Source: Rehmannia glutinosa
Lineage: Eukaryota > Streptophyta > Magnoliopsida > Lamiales > Orobanchaceae
Assembly (NCBI GenBank): GCA_016081115.2
Contig: JABTTQ020002610.1
Location: forward strand, 310,030-374,029
Length of the DNA: 64,000 nucleotides
Direction of reading: 5' to 3'
Position numbers and translations under genes: made by a program. The notes beneath the pieces are model-generated. The model was given only the letters and a program-made list of their open reading frames with translations, was not told where the DNA came from and searched no databases. Of the stretch, positions 1 through 10,048 are shown in pieces (positions within the stretch are counted from its first letter, which is position 1; each line of letters starts with the position of its first letter).

Positions 1-1380
1 AAAAAGTTGAGTATCAAAGAGCTGACAATCCAAGGATGGAAAGAACTGATCAAAAGGTTTAAAATTTATGTTGGAACTGCAGGCAACCCGGTCACTATGC
101 CATTGATTGCCCATATCCTGTAGTCAACAAATACAGGAATGAAGAGGAAAGAAAAGTCTTCAGAGAAAAAAGACAAGAGAAAAAAAGGGCAATGTTGGCT
201 GCAGAGACTGCTGAGACAGTCAAGTCAAAAGACACAACAGACTCGGAGAGCAGTGAAGGTGACTACTCAAGTGACTCTTAAGAAGAAGCATTGATTTGTC
301 TAATTGCCAAAGAACAAGACCAACCTGACCAAGAAGATGAGGTACACTCTAACTCATCACACTCAGATTCTAGTGATAGTGATTGTGACACACACACTTC
401 ATCATCGACTGATCTTTATGATTCATTATGTAAAATGATGAAAGACTTTGAACACATTAAATCCTCACACACTATACTAAATGAGGAAAACAACCTACTC
501 AAAAGTCAAAACTCACAGCTGACTAAGGAGCTGAGTGCTCTAAGTCACATAGTCGATGAGAATAAAAGTTTAAAAAGGCCGAAAATGCTAAGCTAATAGT
601 AGAGATAGTCTACACTACTGAGAAAAGAGGAAAATGACCTCAAAAATGTGATTGCCTCATTCACTAAGGCATCTAAATCTTTGGATGATCTTATTATGAG
701 CCAAAGAGAATGTGGAGATAAGACAGGCTTAGGATTTAATTCCTCTATGCTAAGCCAAGCTCCTAAAGTGATTTTGGAAAAAGGATCTTCAAGCAATGAA
801 GTATCTCAAAAATCCAAAACTCCAAATGGTGCACACACATTCATTCCAAAGCACAATCACAACCAAACTGGCCTTGGTTATAAAGAAAAAGGAAAACTTG
901 ACCGGTGAGTATCTTTGAAAGGGACAAAGTGAGAAGAAATCCAACCGAGTTCTTCAGCAAACTCCAAACAGGAAATACTCTGTAAAGAAGAAACAAAGCT
1001 ACCAAAAGCCCCAGAAGTTCTATAAAAGGAACACATATGATGGGAATGGTAGAAAGTACCCAAGCCAAGCTGATTGGAATAATGTGAACTATCAGCAAAA
1101 ACCTATGGAATATAAGCCTAAGTGGCAAAGGCCTAGAACTCAGCAAGGGTCATTCCAAAGGCAAAAGAACTATCATCAGCACACATATGCACACAGGCAC
1201 TATCTTCAGAGATATCACAGCTACCCAAACAAGGCAACTGCTAAAACACATACACAAGCATACAGACAAAAGAGATAGATGTATGAACCTAAAACCCCCA
1301 AGCAATTTGCCAAAGTTAATTATGATTATGGCACTGATAGATGGCAACCTCTTAGAGTCAAATCATTTGGCTATAGGTTG
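1..1380 (+). pseudogene. Element A gag, C-terminal part (zinc knuckle and coiled coil)
   Basis: Gag packages the element RNA into cytoplasmic virus-like particles. A CCHC knuckle (C-X2-C-X4-H-X4-C) is encoded at 69-110 and reads CWNCRQPGHYAIDC. Downstream is a Ser/Asp/Glu-rich acidic stretch (about 230-420), then a heptad-like coiled-coil segment (about 420-610) containing LNEENNLLKSQ, then a basic tail. A stop at 279-281 lies in the knuckle frame, and the reading then continues in other frames, so this copy is broken. The equivalent part of element B spans about 10940-12240 and aligns throughout. The N-terminal capsid part is outside the window. Confidence 0.8.
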
Positions 1381-1424
1381 GTTGGATCATCTTACAATAA
1401 TAACTCCTCAGGACCCAAACAAGT

Positions 1425-2340
1425 ATGGGAGTGTGCCAAATCAAGAACACTGAATCTAATGAAATAGTGCTACAAGGATGCAGACAAAAGAACATGTATG
1501 TGGTGGATTGGTCAACTGCAACACCAAGCACTTGTCTACTAGCAAAGAGCACAGCCGAATCAAGTTGGTTGTGGCACAAGAAGCTGAGTCACCTGAATTT
1601 TAAAACTATTAACAAACTTGCAAGAAGTAATCTTGTAGAAGGACATCCAGACTCAGTATACAAGAAGGAGAGTGTATGTGATGCATGCCAGATGGGAAAG
1701 CAAATCAAATCATCATTCAAAGAAAAGACATGTCCATCTTCAACAAGAATATTACACACCGCTACATATGGATCTATTTGGTCTGTTGAACCAGCCTAGC
1801 ATAAGTGGAAAGAAATGCACCTTGGTGGTAGTAGATGACTACTCAAGATACACATGGACAATTTTCATGTGTAAGAAGAAAGAAACCTGCAGAAACTACC
1901 ACACCGATGAAGAGAATCCAAAATGAGAAGAGTCAAACCATTATCAAAATAAGATCGACGGATGAACCGAGTTTGTCAATGGTATAATAACTCGAGATTG
2001 TGTTGAAAATGGTATTGGTCATGAATTATCTAGCAAGGACTCCACAGAATGGAGTTGCGAAAGAAGGAACATAACTCTCAAAGAAGCGGCAAGGACCATA
2101 TTAGGCTGAGGCAGGGCTGCTAAAAGATTTTGAGGTGAAGCAATAAACACAAAGCATGCTATACTCAAAATAGATGCATGATAAAAGCAGACGGTGACAA
2201 AGACTCCCTATGAGATTTGGACAGGGAGAAAGCCAAATGTTGCATATTTTAGAATATTTGGATGCAAATGCTTCATCCATAACAATGGCAAAGACAATTT
2301 AAAGGCTTTTGATGCTAAAGCTGATGAAGGTATCTTACTC
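1425..2340 (+). pseudogene. Element A integrase region; protease absent
   Basis: The integrase inserts element cDNA into the host genome. The zinc-binding HHCC domain is visible (LWHKKLSH around 1570, then CDACQMGKQ around 1675-1705). It is followed by the start of the catalytic core (DLFG near 1770, VVVDDYSRYTWTIFM near 1826-1870). The stretch 1930-2190 is frameshifted, and the C-terminal part resumes at 2194 (TPYEIWTGRKPN, FGCKCF). Against element B, about 300 bp carrying the aspartic protease are missing just before this domain, around 1429. The sequence passes directly from the Gag tail to the pre-integrase segment, so this copy could not process its own polyprotein. Confidence 0.75.
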
Positions 2341-3961
2341 GAACCTGATGTAAGGTGGCTGAGAGATCATCCACCAGAACTAATCATTGGAGATGTAAGA
2401 GAAGGTGTGAAAACTAGATCCAGAATTCAACAAGAAGCTATGTTCACTTATTTTATCTCACAAATAGAGCCAAAAGATGTGTCACAATCATTGGATGACA
2501 CACATTGGATTCAAGCCATGCAAGAAGAGCTGAATTAGTTTGAAAGAAACAAAGTGTGGGAATTGGTTCAAAGACCTACCCATCAAAATGTTATTGGCAC
2601 TAAATGGGTGTTCAAAAACAAGATGAATGAGGAAGGATCAGTGATAAGAAACAAAGCAAGATTGGTAGCCAAAGGGTATTGCCAAGAAGAAGGAATAGAT
2701 TTTGATGAAACTTTTGCTCCTGTGGCAAGATTGGAAGCCATAAGAATGTTTCTTGCCTATGCTGCTCACAAGAACTTCATTGTATATCAAATGGATGTAA
2801 AGAGTGCATTCCTTAATGGTTTATTGGAGGAAGAAGTGTATGTTGAACAACCTCCAGGATTTGAGCATAAGACTCTTGGAGATAAAGTATACAAACTCAA
2901 GAAAGCTTTATATGGATTGAAACAGGCACCAAGAGCATGGTATGATACATTATCACAATTCCTGACTGAGAACGGATTCACAAAAGGCAAAGTGGATAGA
3001 ACCTTCTTCAGAATTCAAGACGGGAAGAGTATACTGCTTGTCCAAATATATGTGGATGACATCATTTTTGGATCCACAAACAAAGAGTTGTGTGATAAAT
3101 TCTCAAATCTCATGCAAAGCAAATTTGAAATGAGCATGATGGGAGAGCGACATTCTTCCTTGGACTCCAAGTAAAACAGTGAAGGATGGAACCTTCATAA
3201 GTCGGACAAAATACACAGAGATTTAATGAAGAAATTTGGTATGGAAGAGAAGTCTTCGTGAAAATACCAATAAATACATCATCAAAATGGATATAGATAC
3301 GGATGGCAAGCATGTGGATCAAACAAGATCTGAGCACCTATTGGATCATTGCTCTATCTCACAAAGAAAGGCGGACATCACCTTTGTTGTAGGTGTATGT
3401 GCAAGATTTCAATCTGCTCCAAAAGAAAGCCACATGATATGACCAAAAGAATCTTGAGATATTGGAAAGGTAGCCAAGAAGTTGGCTTATGGTATCCTAA
3501 GGAAGGTGGATTCAAGCTAATTGGTTACTCGGACTCGACTATGTTGGATGTAGAGTTGATGAGAAAAAGCACCTCAGTACATGTTAAATGCTTGGAAATA
3601 GGCTAATTTCTGGTTTAGCAAAAAGCAAAATTCAATAGCCACCTCCACACCAAGCGAGAATACATAGTCATGGGGGCGGTGTTATGCACAAATCTTATGG
3701 ATGAGACAGCAGCTGAGAGACTATGAAGTTGAAGAAAAGAAAATTCCAATTATGTGTGACAACACAAGTGCTATTGCAATCACTCAGAATCCTTTGATGC
3801 ACTCAAGAACAAAGCACATTGATGTCAGATATCACTTCATAAGAGATCATGTAGAGAAGAAGGACATCACCTTGGAATATGTCTCAAGCGAGCAAGCGAT
3901 TACGATATATTCACAAAACCATTATGTGAATCAAGATTTGAAGAACTCAAACATGAATTAG
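2341..3961 (+). pseudogene. Element A reverse transcriptase and RNase H
   Basis: The RVT_2-type reverse transcriptase copies element RNA in the particle. The best-preserved stretch is 2554-3174: the fingers (GTKWVFKNKMNEEG), KARLVAKGY, the palm motif QMDVKSAFLNG, LKKALYGLKQAPRAWY, and the catalytic YVDD at 3049-3060. An in-frame stop near 2537 and a frameshift near 3150 (in the TFFLGLQ region) break it. RNase H follows in pieces, ending with DNTSAIAITQNP (about 3758) and RTKHIDVRYHFI (about 3810-3845). A second deletion of about 310 bp relative to element B lies at about 2338, removing the link between integrase and reverse transcriptase. Confidence 0.85.
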
Positions 3962-4536
3962 GGTTAATTGAGCTGAACTGACACTCAGAAGACTCAAAGA
4001 AAAAGATATGGAACATGAAAAGATGAAAATGAGCTGAACTCCTGAATCAGCTAAGTGAATCAGCCGTATCGGAGAATCAACTGCATCAAATTAGCTGACA
4101 GCTGAGTACCTATGTGCAAAGAGAGAAGAGTTAAATCAGCTAAGGAGTAAGTTGAGTTATTTATGAGCAAACTGAAAAAAAACGCAGTCGTTTTTACTAA
4201 GCGGGAATGTTTTTAAGAATGACGTCAGCATAATTATGACATGTACAGTCAAAAGCTGCACACCAACCTTATGATTGGATATAAATGATGCCGCATTAAA
4301 TGCAAGAAATTAAATGTTAATCGGCGTGCAAAATCTGAGCCATTGATCTTGATCAAATTTCAAAAACCACCCGCACGTCCTTTCATAACCCATACATATA
4401 CCATTTTGTCTGATTTTCTCTTACTTTACCAAAACTGTTCATCTCTCTCAAGAGCAAAGAAAGCATTTTTACTCTCGAAACCCTACAAATCTTCAAAGAT
4501 TATTTTTCAAAGTTTTATTCGGTAAATCTTCGAGAA
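3962..4536 (+). other. Spacer between pol and the third ORF of element A
   Basis: No coding region is convincing here. The stretch is rich in AGCTGA/CAGCTAAG-like repeats (4025-4160) and ends in a 5'-leader-like segment with ACTGTTCATCTCTCTC before the third ORF. The equivalent spacer in element B (15521-16063) is well conserved, including the segment around 4200-4400, so it may hold signals for expressing the downstream ORF, for example a splice acceptor or internal promoter. I cannot identify which. Confidence 0.5.
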
Positions 4537-7500
4537 ATGACATCTACGTACGATTTCGTCAAGTTGGGAAAGTAAATCCACACGGGATCTACTGTGGATT
4601 TCGAGGGCATGATCAAATAAGGGTCAGACGAAACCCTTGTGAAGAAGATAGCAGAAAAGTTGGAGAAATCAGGACTGAAACCCTTTTTGTCGATGGAGTT
4701 TCAGATGACTTACGTGGAGGATGTTGCACAGTTCTATGTGAACGCTGAAGTTCACGATGAGGGCATCAAGTCCTCTGTTCACGGGAAAGATTTTACCATC
4801 ACTGCCAAGGATGCGCGAACATCGCATTTCGTTGCCGGCGGAAGGAGTGGAGGTTTATGAAGCGATGTTAACCTGGCTGCTGCATGGCAGGAAGTAGCCA
4901 AACCTGACTTTGCTGCAAAGGTTGTCTACACAGCTGATAAGAAGCTGCTGAAGGAGGATTACCACAAGCTGTTAGACATTGTTGCCAAATGCATAGATAT
5001 CAAGTTTGGAAGCTTTAATCACCGGTGTCAAAACCAAGTTGATCGTGATGGTTGCGATCATGGAGGAGAAAAAGGTGAACTGGTCTGAGTTTGTATACAG
5101 CAGACTCTGCCATAATATTGGGAATAAATCCTTCAAGAAGGATGGTTCGTTTGGAGGATCTTTGGGATATGGCCTGGTGATTGGCCAAATGATGGAAGTG
5201 AAGGGAGTCCCTCTTCGACATGGAAAGGCGTTCCATGTAAACAAGAAAATGTTCCGATCGAACCTTTCTGGAGCACAGAAGAGAGCATACGCCAAGAGGG
5301 CTGATACGAGTGAGGGGAATCAGCTGGCCCTGAAGAAATAACTGTCTCCTCCTCCCCCCAGAAGAAGGCTGCCCCTGCAGCTACAAAGAAGACTGATGCC
5401 CCTGCAGCAAAGAAAAAGAAAACAAAAGATGCACCTGCCCCTGCAGCCGAGTCACCTGCCCCTGCAGCCGCAGCGGAGAAGGAACCTCAAATACCTTCTC
5501 CGGTTGTCAAGAAAAGGAGGATTGACAAGCCTAGAAAGCCAGCTCCTCGAAAAAAGACAATAGCACCGGCCCCCGCCGCCCAGGACTTGGAGGAAACTGC
5601 ATGCGAACCAGAAATTCCTCTGGTAAGGACCAAAAAGAGAAGACTTTTCAAGCGATCGAGCTTGAGAAAACAAGTGAGTCCGCCACTCACGTGGAGCATG
5701 GATCACGGAGACAACTGGAGAAGTAGAGTCTCCTGAAATTATTGATGAAACAGCCAAGTCTGCTGAAGCCGATCAGTAGAGGCAAATTGAAGACACAACT
5801 GTAGTCAGAATAGCTGAGACACAAGAAGTAGCTGAGAAAGCAAACTCTCCTGTTGATAGGGTTGTATCCCCCCTGCAACAGATGCTGCTGAGGGTGTCGA
5901 GCACCAAAGTTTGCTACCTTCAATCCCTGAGAACGAAGGACAGCAAAGAGATAATGATGAAGAAGATGATGACGTGATGATCCTATCCCCACCATATGCA
6001 GACATCCAAAATCGTCTGCGAGAATGGAGGAAGTGGAAGCTGATTCGATCCAGGGAACAATTCCAAAGACCGGAGTTTATTGAAGAAGAAGAAGAACTGT
6101 TGAATTTTCTTGGATTGACCATGTGATCCAAGCATTGGATGAAGAAAAGCGCATAGATATCTTGCGAGATCTTCAAAGACAAGGAGAAGCGAGATCGGCG
6201 AGAGAAGCTAAAGCCCGTGAGAAAGCAAGATTATCCGCCCTCTAACAGAACCTCCCGATCATACTCATCCACACCTTGATATCTTTGTCGAGAGAGCGAT
6301 GAGATCGGACCTGCTGCGCATCTTGAAGAATTGGAGATGCGGCAAGCCATGCGGGAATCCAGGATCCTAAATGAGCAATGGTGATGGAAGGCCCTGGGGA
6401 ATCTTCCAAATCATACTGGAGATTGATCCTATGGGAGTGGTGCGCAATTGCAACCGTTGTTCTTGCCACCACTTCCCGATCACTCGAGAAAAAAGGTGTT
6501 AAGGAATTGGCGATGGCGGGAACTTGGGGATCCAAGTCGAGCCAACCCCTAATGAAGGTGTCTTAACACCTGCCCCAACGGCTGAACACTCAAAGGGAAC
6601 AGCTGGGAGTCTCGAGACAGTGACCCCAATCCAAGTCACTCGGTGGTGTGTGAGGGGGAAACTCCTCCGCTGCGGCAAGGACGGAGGAGGATCTGCAGGT
6701 GACTCCACAACGAATCTTGGAGGCGAAGTGGAGAAAGAAAAACAAATGGATACACAGCAGGTTGTCACTGAAGAGGCTCAGACAGTTGAGTCTGTCTCAG
6801 CTGAAGTGCCAACTGCTTTGAAGGCCAATGACGCTGCTGATGTAGTAGAGGCACAGGATGGAACTGCCCTGGGAGTTAACACTCTGGGCAATGAAAGTGC
6901 AATCCATGGAGTTGAGACTCCAGTGGATGCCACCTCTGAAGACCCTAAGGCCTCGCTGCAGTTGAGATTGCAGGAGGTAATGAAGGTCAACGGGAGGTTG
7001 AGACTTCCCGGGGTAAAGAGACGGAAGCACAGAACATCCCTTCTACTATCATTGATCTATCTGAAAAGGAGATAAGTGCTCTTCACGATTCCCAAGACAA
7101 TCCTGATGTAACCTTTATGGGATCTGAAGGTGAAGACAAAGCTGAGTCATCCCCCATTGCCGATCCAAAAGACTCAGCTGATGATGTTCTCCCAAGCACG
7201 AGTAAGTCCGACCTTAAGGCTACTCGCCAAACCTTTACTTTTGATGATGAGCCACCCATGAAAATCTCATCATCGTCCGATGACGCTACTGATACGGCCG
7301 AGGACCAGTCAACTCACATGGAAAAACCAACTGAGACCGACGAAGCTGTTGAGACAGCTGAGGCTCAGCCAGCTGGGTCAATACCCCAACAGACCACAGC
7401 TGAAACACAGTCAACTGCGCAGGCTACCCAAGCTGCAGCAGAATCGACGCAACCGGGCACATCATGGGCATGAGTTACCATTGAACATATTCTCGTTGTC

Positions 7501-9120
7501 CGTGATGATCCGTTCAAATAATCATTCCCTTTCTCTCTGGAGTTGCCTGATCTTCTTGAAGAATCAGCCACAGATCAACAACGTTTCCATAGACCTTATC
7601 CCGTCATTCCAACAGACACCATCGTCTCAGCAGATTTCGACTTTGACGATGCTTGGCCGCCAGCTGAGACAGAAGTGACAGCTGAGGTTCGAGAATTTTT
7701 CAAGGCCATATTTGTGGAGATAGAGAAGATGGAAAGGCACCAGGCCTCACTGTACATGAGACTGGATAAACGAGATGCCAATCTTAATGCCGATCTGCGT
7801 GGAATAATTGTAAGGATCCGGGAATGGTGGCAACAACAGTAGACAATGCACATGGAACAAGTTCGGTACTTCAGAATATTGTTCAATAAAATGCTAGTCT
7901 GGAGCGCTGATAATGCTGACATGAAAAGGAGGATGCAGGAAAATATTGACAGAATGCATATCTCACATAACACAGAAATGGAGCTGCTGCGTGAATTTCA
8001 TCGCAAAGAGATTCTGCGTGTAGAGGAGAACATGGAGAAGAAATTCAGCCTCCTCTCTACCTGAACCAAGCCGGTGGCGCAGAATCGAAAGCCACTCGCG
8101 CTCAATTCTCGGCAAGATACTGCACTTATTGATTCCAAGCATAACTCGGCTATTAGTCGCTTGGACTTCATGATTGCTGGCATGTTTCCAGGGGTTTCTC
8201 TCTCCTTTGATGATGCCAAAAAGGGGGAAGAGAAATACCTAAAGACGTTAAAAGGATCTGAAGCTGTGAAGAAGAAGGACACAGTTGTGAAGGAGAAGAC
8301 AGTTGAGGAACAGAGAAGAGAGAAGAAAGGAAAATCTGTTGAGAGGGAAGGTTCGAAAGATATGACTCTGATGATTGCAAAAACCCCTCAACAAGGATTA
8401 GTCGCGGTGATATCATCAAAGAAACTCGATGACTGACGCGCTCCAACACTCCGCAGCACCCATGGTGAAAAAGAGGAAGATAGTAGAAGCGAGGGATGAA
8501 GGAGGTGGAAGGAAAGATGGATGCCCGAGTAATGAATATACTGAAACAATATGGAGGCATTCCAGCAGGCAGAGACACTGATGTCATCTCAGACGTTGGA
8601 AGCGAGCCAAGATCAGTCGATGAATTCAAAACGCTCGAGTCCGAGGGCTACTTCAAAAACATGTCCATGACCCAAGCATGGGATTTGTATTGGGAAAAAG
8701 GCCTCAAGCTATGTGAAGAAGCGACATGCAGCAGACTCATCGGTAGTCACTCTGCTGGTCACTCACTTTCAGGAAGAAGAAGGCCCCAGTACAATACACG
8801 CCCAGAGGCAGAGGAAGAAGCAGTGGTGGAGGAAGAGGTTTCAGACCTAGACCTCTACCCAAAAATATTGAATACATAAATCCAGGGAAGAAAGGAGGGA
8901 TCTATTGGGTTGGACTTGATGCAATAACCAACATACAGGTAGCCAAGAACAATGTTGAGTATGTGAAGAGAATCGAAGATGAAAATAGAAGACAAACTCA
9001 GTTGTGGGAAGAAAGGCAAAAAAGAAAAAGAAGAGATGAAGCTGCCAGAAAAGCATATGAGAAAAAGAAAGCAGCTGAAGAAGAGAAGAAGAGAAAAAGA
9101 TCGAGAAGAAGCAGATGATG
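4537..9120 (+). pseudogene. Element A third ORF (Sirevirus 'envelope-like' position), unrecognised function
   Basis: A long coding remnant begins at ATG 4537. The N-terminal globular part (to about 5340) contains TVDFEG and, further on, KVNWSEFVYSRLC and GYGLVIGQMMEVKGVPLRH. It loosely resembles the 'putative plant transposon protein' domain seen in other retrotransposon ORFs (inference). It continues into an Ala/Pro/Lys-rich basic segment (5350-5660), long acidic low-complexity stretches (5900-7450), helical segments (7670-8060) and a highly charged Glu/Lys/Arg C-terminus (8950-9110). I see no clear signal peptide or transmembrane span, so 'envelope' describes position only. Stops near 4573 and 4618 and many frameshifts interrupt it. 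Element B carries the same ORF, so the length is a real family trait. Confidence 0.65.
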
Positions 9121-9452
9121 AGGAAAGAAGGAGGTGCGAAGGAGATGAAGTGTTGTTGTCCACCCTTCATGTATTTTACTATGTAAATGCATTTGTATGT
9201 AAGTCTTCTGTACATTGAATAAAATTGTATAATTTCTATACTTGCGTAGATATAGAATAGCATGATTACCTTAAGCTCTAATTAAGCTCTGATACACTTT
9301 GTAAACAGCTCTGTAAAGAACTAGAATGCTATGATCAATAAAAGATTGATTATACGCATACATTCTGTGATTCTACATTGTCTGTACGTATCTTTGCTAT
9401 TTAATTGTTGTATGAATGTTTTAAGTTTTGGCATCATCAAAAAGGGGGAAAT
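9121..9452 (+). other. Element A 3' untranslated region and polypurine tract
   Basis: This is non-coding sequence between the third ORF and the 3' LTR. It ends in the purine tract AAAAAGGGGGAAAT (9439-9452), which primes plus-strand DNA synthesis and lies directly before the LTR terminus TGTTGG. The same arrangement occurs at 20817-20831 in element B (AAAAGTGGGGAAAT), with one interrupting T. Confidence 0.8.
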
Positions 9453-9586
9453 TGTTGGGAAATTAATTTTTAGATTTTGATGAATGCCATGTAAAACTTA
9501 GAATAGAAAGTTGGCACCCCATTTTTGTTGTAAATTGCATTGTAATAGATAGGGCTGGTCGAGCTGAGTTAAGTCGGCTATGCGAA
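9453..9586 (+). repeat. Element A 3' LTR, left fragment
   Basis: This is 134 bp beginning TGTTGGGAAATTAATTTTTA, nearly identical to the start of the element B LTR at 20832. It stops inside the LTR at the Cassandra boundary, and the rest resumes at 23512. The two pieces total about 1.59 kb, which matches the B LTR once its internal duplication is removed. The last bases (GCGAA) pair with CTGAA after the distal Cassandra LTR as a probable 5-bp target duplication. Confidence 0.85.
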
Positions 9587-9919
9587 TGTTGGGATTTAGT
9601 CCAAAGATCCCCGCTTGCAATGGGCTTTAAAAGAGAGCGCGAGGCGCGCCCGCGATTCGAACTCGTGAGCTGGATTGCATAGTTAAAGAATAGCTTAAAG
9701 GATATGATTTGGACTACCTATACCAACAGATGCATCTTCTTTTCTCGGTGCCCATTACATAGAAACTCGAGGTTAAGCGTGCTTGACCCGGAGTAGACAT
9801 GGGATGGGTGACTCCTGGGAAGTTTTCGAGTGCGGCGTGAGTGAGGACAAAGCGCTAGAAAAAGACTCATGTTGGTTTGTGGGGCGATCGTCAATCCGAG
9901 TAGCGCTAGAGGTCCAACA
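9587..9919 (+). mobile_element. Cassandra TRIM, 5' LTR with 5S rRNA-like sequence
   Basis: This is a 333-bp LTR bounded by TGTTGGGATTTAGTCC and GGTCCAACA. Inside is a 5S rRNA-derived stretch (about 9735-9840) including GTTAAGCGTGCTTG and GGGATGGGTGACTCCTGGGA. This is the hallmark of Cassandra terminal-repeat retrotransposons in miniature, which use a pol III 5S-type promoter (established knowledge). A second copy is at 23175-23511. The next bases are a tRNA-iMet-type primer site, but beyond it the sequence is Sirevirus leader and gag, not Cassandra interior. Confidence 0.88.
9735..9840 (+). other. 5S rRNA-like segment (pol III promoter relic) in the Cassandra LTR
   Basis: The stretch matches the 3' two thirds of plant 5S rRNA, including the internal control region (GAGGTTAAGCGTGCTTG and GGGATGGGTGACTCCTGGG). 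It is diverged at many sites and embedded in an LTR, so it is not a functional 5S gene. In Cassandra it supplies the element promoter. Confidence 0.8.
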
Positions 9920-9920
9920 A

Positions 9921-9932
9921 GTGGTATCGAGC
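9921..9932 (+). other. Primer-binding site, initiator Met tRNA type, at a Cassandra/Sirevirus junction
   Basis: TGGTATCGAGC directly follows the Cassandra LTR plus one A and a G. It matches the copia initiator-Met primer site apart from two missing bases after TATC. The identical string occurs at the other junction (22704-22715) and in the Ale element (57360-57370), which suggests a systematic read error rather than three independent mutations. Confidence 0.75.
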
Positions 9933-10048
9933 GGTTGGTTCATTGAACCCTCCGCACCGGTTCTTGAACTAGATCTCCAAACTTTTCAAAGTCTCCGCTT
10001 TAGTACTTAAACTTTCTAAACTCTTTTTATCATTAAAAAGTTATTATA

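Larger units (their letters stand above)
1..9586 (+). mobile_element. Sirevirus-like Ty1/copia element A: internal region and first 134 bp of its 3' LTR
   Basis: This is the 3' two thirds of a long copia element whose 5' LTR and gag N-terminus lie before the window. The order is Gag zinc knuckle, Gag coiled coil, integrase, reverse transcriptase, RNase H, a ~570-bp spacer, a ~4.6-kb third ORF, a purine tract and the LTR start TGTTGGGA at 9453. An extra ORF after pol plus a purine-rich tract ending in GGGGGAAATTG is characteristic of the Sirevirus lineage (established knowledge). Its LTR is cut at 9586 by a Cassandra insertion and resumes at 23512. All ORFs are broken. Element B, in the same orientation, is a closely related copy and guides the boundaries. 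Confidence 0.85.

Noticed and set aside
2554..3174. Endogenous pararetrovirus polymerase
   Set aside because: Domain order integrase then RT with LTRs, a tRNA-Met primer site and RVT_2 motifs identify a copia retrotransposon.
4537..9120. A true viral envelope gene
   Set aside because: Position fits, but I see no signal peptide, fusion or transmembrane segment; only the positional label is justified.
9735..9840. A functional 5S rRNA gene
   Set aside because: It is diverged, lacks the 5' third of 5S, lies inside an LTR with TGTTGG/CCAACA ends and is repeated in the same context at 23330-23430.
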